A DNA stretch of 64,000 bases from Stomoxys calcitrans (Eukaryota; Arthropoda; Insecta; Diptera; Muscidae), in assembly GCF_963082655.1 (NCBI RefSeq), contig NC_081554.1:59773933-59837932 (forward strand), in the 5' to 3' direction. This document shows, one piece after another, positions 10,850 to 21,940 of the stretch. How positions within the stretch are numbered: position 1 is the first letter of the stretch; each line of letters opens with the position of its first letter. The notes under the pieces were generated by a model. That model worked only from the letters and a program-made list of their open reading frames with translations. It ran no database searches and was not told the origin of the DNA. The position numbers and the translations under genes are program-made.

Positions 10850-11480
10850 ATTCGCGGTTCGACATCTTTTTTCAATTTGGCCCAGATAGCTCCAGATTTG
10901 GATATAGCTGCCATATAGACCGATCTCTCGATTTAAGGTTTTGGGCCCATAAAAGGCGCATTTATTGCCCGATGTCGCCGAAGTTTGGGACAGTGAGTTA
11001 AGTTAAACCCCTCAAACTTCTGCAATACGGAACAGATCTGTCCAAATTTGGATATAGCTGCCATATAGACCGATCTCTTGATTTAAAGTCTTGGCCCCAT
11101 AAAAAGCACATTTATAATCCGATTTCGATGAAATTTGAAACAGTGACTTATGTTAGGCTTTTCGAGATCCGTGTCGTATATGGTTCAGATCGGTCTATAT
11201 TTGGCTACCAAAAAGACCAATATTTTGCTTTACAAAATTGACAATGACTTGTACTTATTAGACCTCTCAATATCCGTGCCGAATTTGGTCCAAATGATTA
11301 GAGATATGTGCTCATTTCTTAACGTGCTCTCTTCTAAAGTCTGCGGACCGATTTCCCAATTTTGCGAATCACCCAGTTCATCCAGGGTTTTTCTTGGGAT
11401 GTCAAATAAAATTTATTTAGGTATAGAGTACAACTCTAATATCAAAATTTTAGGCCTAGTGTATGAGAGGTCGCTCTAAC
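10850..11480 (+). repeat. VYMGAI-related repeat, diverged subfamily
   Basis: Core strings GGATATAGCTGCCATATAGAC recur at about 10899 and 11050 (151 bp apart), followed by CGATCTCTCGATTTAAGG-like sequence. The same subfamily occurs at 22995-23605. Non-coding; the frame at 11150-11479 runs through repeat DNA. Confidence 0.65.
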
Positions 11481-11547
11481 CCCAGAAACTCTCAAACTGG
11501 CATGGGGGGGGAGGGAGGGTCGTCCCACCACAAAAAAAAAACGTCAA

Positions 11548-11860
11548 AACGAACATGTAAACCTATCAGGACAATATGGGACCTTTGGTAAAGGGTAGTT
11601 TTATTACCCCTCCTTGGGGAAGGGTAGTGTCAGTTAGTAAAGGGTAGTGTTACTACCCTTTCAGTTGGAGAAGGGTATTTTTATTACCCTTTCCCTTGGA
11701 AAAGAGTAGTTTTATTACCCATTCCCTTGGGGAAAGGTAGTTTTATTACCCTTTTCCTTGGGGAAGGGTAGTTTTATCACCCTTTGCCTTGGGGAAGGGT
11801 AGTTTATTACCCTTATTATATTATAACGAACATGTAGACCTATCAGGACAATATGGGACC
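11548..11860 (+). repeat. 31-bp minisatellite, small array between 36-bp direct repeats
   Basis: About seven units related to AAGGGTAGTTTTATTACCC lie at 11590-11822. They are bracketed by two nearly identical 36-bp direct repeats (11548-11583 and 11825-11860, beginning AACGAACATGTA, one mismatch). The same monomer builds the large array at 12996-14973. Confidence 0.8.
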
Positions 11861-12995
11861 GAAATATTATTAACATTTGAGGCCAAGTGTGGCCTCAAAC
11901 AGCTCAGCCCAAAAATCTTTTTAGCCAATCTGTTGAAGATATTTTCTAAAAAAAAGCACATTTAAAGGAACTTATTTAATGTAATCTAATTTTCGAAATT
12001 TTTGTTGTAAACTTTCTGTGAAAACAAATCTATTACGATTTTTCTTAATCAAGTATTACAAATGTTTTTTGAAAATAATTTTTCTTTTCCTAGGAAAATC
12101 AATATCTGTGCATTGTTTGTCTTTTATTCAATTTCAATGTATCAATTGCCATGAACACGACCACAACAACTAGTGCACGATGTGCTTTTGGTCATGTTTA
12201 AATCCTTGTTGATAATGACCACAAAAGTACAAAAACAAAAAAAAAAACATTACAACTTTTATAGTCACATATCATCATCCACCTACTGTCCGCCATGTCA
12301 ATGTTACAAAGAAATCCTTTTATTTTGTTATCCTTGTCTGTGAGGTTGGCTGTTTGGCGTCGATAACGACGACCTCTGCAGTGCACTCTTGCATACAACT
12401 TTGGCTTGAATCTTAGCAAAATACACACACACACACACACAGCCACAAAAGCACACACAATCATATGCACGTGCCGGTCATCTGCATTCTTGCCATGTGT
12501 TTGTTGTGTATGCACAGTTAAAAGGATTTCCATACGTACGTCCTGACGTACATATGAGTTTAGTTTAATTTACCATGAACTTGGCAGTGATTTCAATTTT
12601 CTTTAGGGGTTATGAGGCTGGCCTATGTGCTCATCTACAGCCATTGAAATCCATGGGTCTGTGTGTGTGTGAATATGCCTCAATGTCCTGTCGGCTCTTC
12701 TATTTGTTTTTTTTCTCTTTACCCCAAAACTACAACAAACAACAAAAAAAATGCAGCAAACAAAATTGCACAACAGTAATAGCCCAGTCGCCTCCTAGCA
12801 ACGAAAAAAAGTTATTCGACAAAAATTGATTTTTCCTGTAACTCAAGGTTTAAAAATAGCTTTCGGATAGCAATAACAAACGCAACGCTCTTAGTTGTAG
12901 TTTAACTGCAAAGGCAATCGGTAGCCAAAAGAAAACTTAAATGAAATTTTAGGAAATTTTAAAAAAACTGGAAAATTTTTTTTCTACACAAATAA
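11861..12995. other. unique AT-rich region between two minisatellite arrays
   Basis: It contains a (CA)10 run at 12422-12441 and poly-A tracts. The minus-strand frame 12198-12533 and plus frame 12575-12829 have no recognisable motif and cross microsatellites, so I do not call genes. Confidence 0.45.
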
Positions 12996-14973
12996 TATTG
13001 GGGAAGGGTAATAATGTTACCCTTTCCCTTGGGGTAGTATTGTTACCCTTTCCCTTGGGGAAGGGTAGTTATATTACCCTTTACCTTGGGGAAGGGTAGT
13101 TTAATTATCTTCCTCCTTGAGGACGGGTAGTTTTATTACCCTTTTCTATGGGGAAGGATAGTTTTATTACCCTTTCCCTTGGGGAAGGGTAGTTTAATTA
13201 CCCTTTTCCTAGGGGAAGCGTAGCTTTATTACCCTTTCCCTTGGGGAAGGGTAGTTCCATTCCCTTTCCCTTGGGGAAGGGTAGTTTTATTTCCCTATTC
13301 CATGGGGAAGGGTAGTTTTATTACCCTTTTGCTTGAGGAAGGGTAGTTTTATTAACTTTCCCTTGCGGAGGGGTAGTATTATTGCCCTTTCCCTTGGGGA
13401 AGGGTAGTTTTAATACCCTTTCCCTCGGGGAAGGGAAAGTTTAGTTACCCTTTCCCTTGTGGAAGGGTAGATATAGTACCCTTTCCCTTGAGGAAAGGTA
13501 GTTTTAATACCCTTTCCCTTGGGGAAGGGTAGTTTTAATACCCTTTCCCTTGGGGAAGGGTAGTTTCATTACCCTTTCCCTTGGGGAAGGGTAGTTTCAT
13601 TACCCTTTCCCTTGGGGAAGGGTAGTTTCATTACCCTTTCCCTTGGGGAAGGCAAGGCTAGTTTTATTACCCTTTCACTTGGGGAAGGGTAGTTTAATTA
13701 TCTCTCACCTTGAGGACGGGTAGTTTTATTACCCTTTTCTATGGGGAAGGATAGTTTTATTACCCTTTCACTTGGGGAAGGGTAGTTTTGTTATACTTTC
13801 CCTTGGGTAAGGGTAGTTTAATTGCCCTTTCCCTTGGGGAAGGGTAGTTCAATTACCCTTTCTCTTGAGGAAGCGTATCTTTATTACCATTTCCCTTGAG
13901 GAAGGGTAGTTTCATTACCCTTTCCCTTGGGGAAGACTAGTTTTAATACCCTTTCCCTTGGGGAAGGGTAGTTTCATTATTCTTTCCCTTGGGGAAGGGT
14001 AGTTTTTATACCCTTTCCCTTGGGGAAGGGGAAGTTTAGTTACCCTTTCACTTGATGAAGGGTAGTTTTATTACGCTTTTCCATGGGAGAGGGAAGTTAT
14101 ATTACCATTACCCTTGAGGAAGGGTAGTTTTATTACCTTTCCCTTGCGGAGGGGTAGTTTTATTGCCCCTTCCCTTGAGGAAGGGTAGTTTTATTACCCA
14201 TTCCCTTGGGGATAGGTAGATAGGTACCCTTTTACCCTTTATCTTGGGGAAGTGTACTTTTATTACCCTTTCTCTTGGGGAAGGGTAGTTGTATTACCCA
14301 TTCCTTTGGGAAAAGGAAGTTTTATTACCCTTTCCTTTGGGAAAGGGTAGTTTTAGTACCCTTTCCCTTGGGGAAGGGTAGTTTTGTTGCCCTTTCCTTC
14401 AGGGAAGGGTAGTTTTATTACCCTTTTACTTGGGGAAGGGCAGTTTTATTACCCTTTCCGTTGGAAAAGGTTACTTTCTTACCCTTTATCTTGGTGAAGG
14501 GAACCTTTATTACCCTTTATCTTGGGGAAGGGTAGTTGTATTGCCCTTTCCCATGAGGAAGGGTAGTTTTATTACCCTTTCCTTGGCCTAAGGGTAGTTT
14601 TATTACCCCCTCTCGTGGGGAAGGGCAGTTCTATTACTCTTTCCGTTGGGAAAGGGTAGTTTTATTAGCCTTACCTCTGGGAAAGGGTACATTTATTACC
14701 TTTTCTCTTGGGGAAGGGTAGTTTCATTACCCTTTCTCTTGGGGAAGGGTAGTTTCATTACCTTTTCTCTTAGGAAAGGGTAGGTTTATTACCATTTCCC
14801 TTTGGGAAGGGGAGGTAAGGGTAATAAAACTACCCTTCCTCATGGGGAAAGGATAGTTTCTTACCCTTTTCCTTGGGGAAAGATAGTTTCATTACCCTTT
14901 CTTACCCTTTTCCTTGGGGAAGGATAATTTCATTACCCTTTCTCTTGGATAAGGCTAGTTTTTTTCGTTTTCA
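12996..14973 (+). repeat. 31-bp palindromic minisatellite, main array
   Basis: About 63 units of a 31-bp monomer, typically starting TTGGGGAAGGGTAG and ending TTACCCTTTCCC (exact 31-bp step between 13581 and 13612). Each monomer holds two dyads: AAGGGTA/TACCCTT around a 7-base loop, and TTCCC/GGGAA around TTG. Unit variants are mixed along the array and a few units are shortened. One monomer at about 14815-14840 is inverted. No coding potential. Confidence 0.95.
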
Positions 14974-15085
14974 TTTGCCTTAATCTTCTATTGAAAATTT
15001 CCTTTTCCTTAAACTTCTCTTGAAATTTTCCTTTCTCTCTAGCTTCTTAACAATAATACCTTTCCCAAGAAATCCCTTTTTCATG
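14974..15085. other. pyrimidine-rich spacer
   Basis: TTTCCTTTTCC-like strings sit between the minisatellite and the next repeat. They may be decayed edge units of the array. Confidence 0.4.
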
Positions 15086-16110
15086 CCCTACGTCACTACT
15101 GTGGTACGGGGTATTATAAATTTGTGATAGACCCATCGATTATTATACCGATCGACTCAGAATCACTTTCTGATTCAATGAAGCTGTGTCCGTCTGTCCG
15201 TCTATCTGTCCGCCTGTCCATGTTAATTTGTGTACAAAATACAGGTCGCAGTTTTCATCCGATCGCGTTAAAATTTGGTACACGCATGTTTTTCGACCAA
15301 GAGACGAAGCCTATTGAAATTGGAAAAAATGGGTTCAGATTTGGATATAGCTCCCATATATATGTTCGCCCGATTTGCAGTAATCATGCAATAAAATGGT
15401 CATTTGTTACCCGATTCTCTCGCAATTTGGCAGGAAGGATTTTCTCTTGACTCTCGACATTACTTGAGAACTTGATGGAAATCGGTTCAGATTTAGATAT
15501 AGCTCTCATATATAAATCGCCCGATTTTCACTCTTAGAGCCACTGCAAGCGCATTTGTTGACCAATCTTCCCCAAACTTCATACAACGCTTTCCTTGACA
15601 GCTTCCTCAATGTCTGTGAAGTTTGCTCAAATCGGTTCAGATTTAGATATAGTTCTCATATATATGTTCGTCCGATCTGCAGTAATATTGCAATAAAATG
15701 GTCTTTTTTAACCGATTCTCTCGAATTTTGGCAGGAAGGATTTTCTCTTAACTTTCGACATTACTTGTGAATTTCATGGAAATCGGTTCAGATTTAGATA
15801 TAGCTCTCATATATATATTTTGCTTGGTTTGCACTCCAAGACCAACTTCAAGCGCATGTTTTAATCACTCTTCGCAAAAATTTTTAAAACGCCTGCCGCG
15901 ACACCTACCACAACATCTAAGAGTTTTGTTCGAAATCGGTTCAGATTTAGATATAGTTCCCAATATATATGTTCATCAGATTTTGGGGATATTTGCAATA
16001 ATGTTGTCATTGGTCAACCGTAGTTATTACAGGTTGAACATATTCGCTCGCAATTTGATACGGATTGTTTAATAACCCATCGGAAAACATCCGGCGTGGT
16101 CCATCAAAAG
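15086..16110 (+). repeat. VYMGAI-related tandem array, about 152-bp monomers
   Basis: GGTTCAGATTTAGATATAG recurs at 15332, 15484, 15634, 15785 and 15938, with steps of 150-153 bp. Intervening sequence alternates between two types (one with TCTCGCAATTTGGCAGGAAGG, one with GCGCATTTGTTGACC-like), giving a higher-order period near 303 bp. Upstream are CGATCGACTCAGAATCA and a CCGTCTGTCC region like the VYMGAI head. Non-coding. Confidence 0.8.
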
Positions 16111-16194
16111 TGGTTCGAAATAAGAGATAGATTCTACTATGTACTTAAGGATACAGTCGGCGCTGACCGACTTTTGCTATTCCTTACATAAAAA

Positions 16195-17386
16195 TACCGG
16201 GTCTACTTTTTATACCCACCACCATTGGATAGGGGTATCTAGTCATTCCGTTTGTAACACCTCGAAATATTGATCTGCGATCCCATAAAGTATATATATT
16301 CTGGATCCGCTCGACATTCTGATTCGATCTAGCCATGTCCGTCCGTCCGTCTGCCAAAATCACGATGGCGGTCGAACGCGTAAAGCTACCCGCTTGAAAT
16401 TTTGCATAGATACTAAATATCGATGTAGGTCGTTGGGGATTGTAAATGGACCATGTCAGTTCAGATTTGGATATAGCTCCCATATAAACCAATCTCACAA
16501 TTTGACTTCTTGAGCCCGTGGAAGCCTCAACTTTCATTCGATTGGCTGAAATTTTGCACATATCATTCTGTTATGATCTCCAACAAATGTGTTAAGTACG
16601 GTACAAACCGGTCTATAACCTGGTATAGCTCCCATATAAACCGATCTCCCGATTTGACTTCTTGAGGCCCTGGAAGCCTTAATTTTCATTCGATTTGGCT
16701 GAAATTTTGCACACATCATTCTGCTATGACCTCCAACAACTGTGTTAAGTACGGTACAAATCGGTCTATAACCTGGTATAGCTCCCATATAAACCGATCT
16801 CTCGATTTGACTTCTTGAGGCCCTAGAAGCCTCAACTTTCATTCGATTTGGCTGAAATTTTGCACACAACATTCTGCTATGACCTCCAACAACTGTGTTA
16901 AGTACGGTACATATCGGTCTATAACCTGGTATAGCTCCCATATAAACCGATCTCCCGATTTGACTTCTTGAGGCCCTGAAAGCCTCAATTTTCATTCGAT
17001 TTGGCTGAAATTTTGCACATATCATTCTGTTATGACCTCCAACAACTGTGTTAAGTACGTTACAAATCGGTCTATAACCTAGTCTGGCTCCAAACCTGTC
17101 TATAACCTAGTCTAGCACACATTCAGTGTTGTTTTAACTTTTAACAACTGTGCCAAGTACGGTCCAAATCGATCTATAACCTGACATAGCTTTCATATAA
17201 ACCGGTCTCTCGATTATCCTTGTTCGGTTCCTGGTTTGATTTTGCTGGTTTGACAGAAGTTTGGTATGTAGAATAAAATTATTCCCTTCAACTAAATTTA
17301 GTTTGTTTAAATTTTTTAGGCGAATTCATGGTGGTGGGTTCCCAAGATTCGCCCCGGCCGAACTTAGCACGCTTTTACTTGTTAGT
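16195..17386 (+). repeat. VYMGAI-type repeat, fullest copy, with 153-bp tandem units
   Basis: The copy starts at TTTTTATACCCACCACCAT (16203) and ends at GGCCGAACTTAGCACGC/TTTTACTTG (17386). Its ends include a perfect 12-bp inverted pair, ACCCACCACCAT and ATGGTGGTGGGT. The middle has four units at an exact 153-bp step (16571, 16724, 16877, 17030). Because 153 is a multiple of three, the minus strand stays open for 163 codons (16534-17025) as a 51-residue periodic translation. That is a by-product and not a gene. Confidence 0.85.
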
Positions 17387-18415
17387 TATCAGGGAACCGA
17401 AATCTTCTTCCAAGTAAAGTTTCAAAGCGATTGCCCCACAAAAAGGAGTAGTCATCTAAAATGGATCAAAGCATTCAGAGCTTCTTTTTTTTTTTCTTAG
17501 AAGTGTGAACATTTTGCGTTCAACCTCCTTCTTCATGACGATTTTTCACTGAATTCAACATTCTCAAATATTTTTCGTTAATTACATAGAAATGTCAATT
17601 CGTTGACTCTATGAGTGTCTACTTTTGCTTTGATAAGTTAGTGAAACAGATTTGTATCCCAATTTGTTGTTGTTGGACATCTGACTATACCTGTTCTTAC
17701 TTTCATAATTTCTAATTATTCTTTGGTCCCTGCCACATAACAATAAACCTCTCGGCATTCAAGTAATCCTCTTGTCGACCTCACCAACCCTTGTTCATTT
17801 TTGCTATTTTGTTTATTGTGCTCAATTGTGTGGAAAAAAGAAAGAATTCCCATAATCTGCTTATCGATTTTCATGGCATATTGGAAATTGCTGGCAAATC
17901 ATCCTGTGTTCTTTCTTACTCTGCGCTCGATAATACCTTTGCAAGGATAAACACCATTCATCCGTTCATTTATATTGCAAACAATTACTTAATTTTCACA
18001 TTACCGGAAATTTAAGTTAATTGAATTAAAATTGTAACGGACGTTGACTGAACTTGAGCTTGAATGGGAGAAGGAGGCTACCAGCTCTCACTTATGCAGC
18101 TCTTGTCCAGGCTATTGATTAAGTTTTGGTTTATTTTTATAACCTCTATATACATACATACATATGTATGTATGTAATGTAACGATGTTGACCAAGGCAA
18201 TGGTGTGTGTGTGTATGTGTGGGCCTTCATAGACTGTTTGTGTATTGTGATGTTTGTCCTAGTAGTCTATAATGATGTCCTTGGATGGTATCATTAGTAA
18301 CATGACATAATCGAAAATCTCTCAGGCGTAATGTTGTGTCAAGAGACACATATGGGATTCTCAAATGAAAATTTTTAGGCAATTTAAACATTCATTGAGT
18401 TTGACATTTAGAAGT
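17387..18415. other. unique AT-rich region
   Basis: It contains a palindromic ATAC/GTAT run at 18150-18177 and (GT)n near 18203-18220. No gene or repeat family is recognised. The plus frame 17791-18015 has no recognisable motif. Confidence 0.45.
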
Positions 18416-18646
18416 TTAATTATGATGTTGCCTAAGCTTCAAGTACCCTTTGCCATTTAACGGCCCAACATTTTTCATTTCATTTTCATCCAGAGGATAG
18501 GTTTTCATGTAGAATTGATAGCAGAGGTTCCCTTGGATCTCAATATCCTCAAATGCTTTACATAGTGGCGCCATTAATGTGTTTACTTTACGTGATGACA
18601 ATGACCAGTCCAGAAGGTCATTTGGACACTTAAATGGACTTAACAT
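18416..18646 (-). CDS. candidate small ORF of 76 codons, unknown
   Basis: A complete frame runs from ATG at 18646 to a stop at 18416. The start context is AACAAAAATG, close to the preferred fly start context. The translation (MLSPFKCPNDLLDWSLSS...) has mixed composition with no low-complexity run and no match to any repeat in the window. It has no signal peptide, membrane segment or motif that I recognise. It could be a small gene, an exon, or chance. I see no clear promoter or splice signals. Confidence 0.25.
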   Translation of the reverse strand: MLSPFKCPNDLLDWSLSSRKVNTLMAPLCKAFEDIEIQGNLCYQFYMKTYPLDENEMKNVGPLNGKGYLKLRQHHN

Positions 18647-19020
18647 TTTTGTTGGGCCTTATACAGAGGGTAAGCGTTGCAAAATGCAATAAAATCCATT
18701 GTTGAAATTTTTATAACAAAACCACATTAAAGTCCTAGAGTCAGGCGGAGCCTACTACTTTATAACACCCTACACCACACACGGCAACCACATTGTGAGT
18801 TTGGGAAAGTTGTTCTGTCCAACAATGGATATGGTTTAGAAGGCCACAGCTTGATATGAAAACAATGACATAAGGAAGTAGAGTTCAGTAGTCTCGAAAC
18901 TGTTCCCTCTCCTTAATGGATTGGGTTTGAAAAGTTCTTTAGAAAATATTTTTCTATATGAACCTGCTTGGGACTCATTTAGGCTGTAAGAGCAGCCTGC
19001 AGTCAGCTAAATTCACTTTG
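18647..19020. other. unassigned sequence
   Basis: GGCGGAGCCTACTACTTTAT near 18735 has a GC content unlike its surroundings and may belong to a repeat family not otherwise present here. Nothing else is recognised. Confidence 0.35.
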
Positions 19021-19024
19021 TTAC

Positions 19025-19265
19025 TACAGGAAGGCCACCGTAACCCAGAGGTAACATGTCAGCCCAAGACGCTAAACGCCTGTATTCGAATCCTGGCGAG
19101 AACATCATAAACTTTTCAACAGTGTTTATCACCTCCCAATGCTTAAGACTTTTGTGAGGTACTGTGTCATGTACAAGCTTTTCCCTGAAGAGGTGTCGCA
19201 CTGCGGCACGCCGTTCAGACTCGGCTACTTAAAGGAGGTCCTTTATTAATGAGCTTGAACTTGAA
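19025..19265 (+). mobile_element. SINE-1 copy
   Basis: GGCCACCGTAACCCAGAGG (A-box region), then TATTCGAATCCTGGCGAGA (B box), then the body with AGGTGTCGCACTGCGGCACG and TTGAACTTGAATCGGAC. Diverged from the consensus by scattered changes. The last 40 bp are missing. Confidence 0.9.
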
Positions 19266-20156
19266 TCGGACAGCACAGCACCAATGTGAAATCCACATCG
19301 GGCTTTTAGTAAATGGAACATTCTCTCCTCCCAAGGAGACAAGTCCTAGCGGTGTTTTAGGCACCTGGCGTATTGACTTTATTCTGCTGTGCTCTAAACC
19401 CCAGGTGAATAAAATGCGTCTACCAACGCCCCCTAATATGACCGAAGCCAGCATGAGTTCCAATTCGATCCCATATTGTTTGGACGTAATCTCCCCCTTG
19501 GTTAGGAGCGGAACACTATCTAAAACTCAATCTATGGGCCACGGCACCAGGTTGATTATATGCAACACCACATCGAGCATCGAAATGCCCTTCCTGCGAT
19601 TTTCGGTCTAAATCATAGCCACGCCGTTGCTCTCAACTGGGGCCTCTCGAAGTTCCAGAGGCTCCTAACTCCCGTGTACCAGATTTAGGACTCTGGTCCG
19701 GCGACGTAGTCCAACTTCTTCCAGTTGAACTCCAAATAGTTTCGGACTTATCACCCAGAGGGGTGATGCAAGCACCATCCCGTAGCAACACATCATTCAG
19801 AAACCATCAGAAATTATGGGACATAACCTAAAATGACGTACAAGACTGAGTCATAACAGTCATGCCACCGAAATATCCACACAACACGGTATACACTCAA
19901 ACCATACACACTTCTACCCTCACACCCACACCGAAGACTTACACACGGTACAGCAGCCTTCAACTCACCGACCTTTTTCAGCACATTTACTAAACACTCA
20001 TCCATCCTCCGTCCCATTGCTTCAACTGTCAATCAACTCCTTCCGGTCCGTCACCATCTAACCATCCATTGAACTCCCTACCATTTACCCTTATATTCCA
20101 TCTGATACACTTTCTCCAAGTCCATATCATCCATATCATATCCATATCAATTTGCG
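19266..20156. other. unassigned, GC-richer; contains an NL-B scrap
   Basis: On the minus strand near 19300-19350 the string LVSLGGENVPFTKS matches the NL-B RT (SLAGENVPFTESAKYLG at 30360). The rest (19380-20156) is less AT-rich than neighbours and may be retroelement ORF1 or untranslated DNA, but I recognise no domain. The minus-strand frame 19814-20032 is unidentified. Confidence 0.45.
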
Positions 20157-20990
20157 TCAAAAATATTCTGTTATCATAGAACGGTAGCGATTCCCATTCA
20201 CAGTAACGTGACGGTTTTGATCATTACGGAAGAAGTACGGCCCAATGATCCCGCCAGCGCATAAGCCGCAAGGCAGTCCTCTGGCCTTCACTGCCAAATT
20301 TTCTGCTCTCTCATTCCCCCTTACTCCACAACGGCCCGACACCCAAGCGATGCGAATCGTGTTATCCTCAGAGAAGCCGTTAGTCTGCTTCTTACACTCC
20401 AAGACTGTACGTGACCTTACCGACCTGTTTGCTACTACTCTGATGACCAGTTTACTGTCCGCAAAGATGTTCACAACCGACCTCCTCGCGTTTACACGAC
20501 ACAACCTCACGCATTCACGCCCGGATCACCGTCTGCAGGACAGTATTATGGTCAAGCAGTCGAAAATAGATCTCAGTCACTGGGTTCTCAATGTAGACCC
20601 CCAGGTCCACTCGGTCCTCTAGCTTTGATCCATCTGTGTAGCTTGAACTTCCAAATGACAATACCAGAGTTCCGTCAATCTAAGACTGTGCCGCTGGTAG
20701 TAGTGCCTCGCACTCGACCTCAAGTGTCATCTCAGGTATCCAGTCGGAAACCTCTTCCATTCCTTTCAGGTTTCCTTTGGTCACATCGATTATACCGCTG
20801 TGGAATGACCTACTCCTATCCCCAATCCATTTCCCCATCGCCTTAAGTTCTCTTAAGCTGTTGTATTATCCTTACGTTGCACTTTTTTTGCATCTCAGTC
20901 AACCAAACTACTGAGGCGTAAGTAGATATCGGTCTAATCACGCTACTGTAGATCCAGTGAACTTTATTCTGACCCGTCTACATAGTGTCC
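20157..20990 (-). pseudogene. NL-A RNase H domain (minus strand)
   Basis: Reading down from about 20690: SSYTDGSKLEDRVDLGVYIE holds the first catalytic aspartate, then a frame break, then NIFADSKLVIRVV (third catalytic acid region), then ECKKQTNGFSEDNTIRIAWV and GVRGNERAENLAVKARGL, where the final aspartate is replaced by glutamate-asparagine (RAEN). It follows the RT piece at 20991-21448 in the same element. Frame breaks make it inactive. Confidence 0.8.
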
Positions 20991-21431
20991 AACATATGTG
21001 AGCTTTCTTGGTACGCTCCTATCCAAACTCACACCTAAGTATTTGACGTTGTCAATTATCAAAATTGTTCTTTTGAGGAAACGGGGTGCGTCAAATTGGC
21101 CAACCTTCGACTTTCTTGTGAACAGGCAGATTTCAGTCTTCTCTGGGTTAACATTGAGACCCCTAGGTCTAGCACAGTCATATACCATCTGCAAGACCCT
21201 TCCGGCTCTTCTGCATAGCTGGTTCGGATCCTTACCCCTTTGTGGCATTATAACACCGTCTGCACAGCAGACGGATTCAAATCTTCACAGCGAGAGAATC
21301 TTCAATGCAGCCGACAAAGTCGCGAAGGACCGTTTCAGTGGACGTGCGCTTACTATATGCTGCTGCCGAGACAGGCGGTCCCAAGGGATCTTTGCCCTAA
21401 GATATGTTTCTGTCAACCTCCTTATACAGAC
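20991..21431 (-). pseudogene. NL-A reverse transcriptase, C-terminal half, active site lost
   Basis: On the minus strand: SAAAYSKRTSTETVLRDFVG, then an internal deletion, then CADGV where family members have YADDV, then KDPNQLCRRAG, GLNVNPEKTEICLFTRK and VKYLGVSLDR. These are the fingers/palm remnant, the altered catalytic motif and the post-catalytic motifs of a non-LTR RT. Roughly 100 residues are missing before the catalytic motif, estimated from related RTs. Confidence 0.75.
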
Positions 21432-21448
21432 AACAGGGCGGGAACATT

Positions 21449-21940
21449 AGATTTTTATACCCACCACCATAGGATGGCGCTATACTTATCTAGTTTGTTT
21501 GTAATGTTTGTAACACCTCGAAATATTGATCTAAGACCCCATAAAGTATATATATTCTTGATCGTTTCAACATTGTGAGTTGATCAAGCCATGTCCGTCC
21601 GTCCGGCCGTCTGTCGAAGTCAAGAACGCGTTAAGCTAGCCGCTTGAAATTTTGCACATATACTAACTATTGATGTAGGTCGCTGGGAATTGCAAATATT
21701 CTTGATCGTTTCAACATTCTGAATTGATCTAGCCATGTCCGTCCGTCCGGCCGTCTGTCGAAGTCAAGAACGCGTTAAGCTAGCCGCTTGAAATTTTGCA
21801 CATATACTAAATATTGATGTAGGTCGCTGGGAATTGCAAATGGGTCATATCGGTTCAGATTGAGATATAGCTCACATATGGATCGATCTCCCGATCGATC
21901 AGTGTCTTAATGGAATATTCATCGGCAAATTTGTGTTTGT
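21449..21940 (+). repeat. VYMGAI-type repeat inserted in NL-A RT
   Basis: The insertion starts at ATTTTTATACCCACCACCAT, the family's left end. It is flanked by 17-bp direct repeats with 14 identities (21432-21448 AACAGGGCGGGAACATT and 21941-21957 AATAGGGCGGAAATATT). It includes a 144-bp tandem duplication (21554-21697 and 21698-21841). It splits the RT between the KYFRPI motif and the AYSKRTSTET motif. Confidence 0.8.

Noticed and set aside
12198..12533. 111-codon minus-strand frame
   Set aside because: It includes the translated (CA)n microsatellite and an A-rich tract; no motif.
12996..14973. 31-bp repeats considered as a CRISPR array
   Set aside because: Units follow one another with no unique spacers, and vary gradually along the array, as in minisatellites.
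16534..17025. 163-codon open frame on the minus strand
   Set aside because: It is a translation of the 153-bp tandem repeat. Because 153 is divisible by three, the frame stays open for a 51-residue period. Other copies of the family are full of stops.
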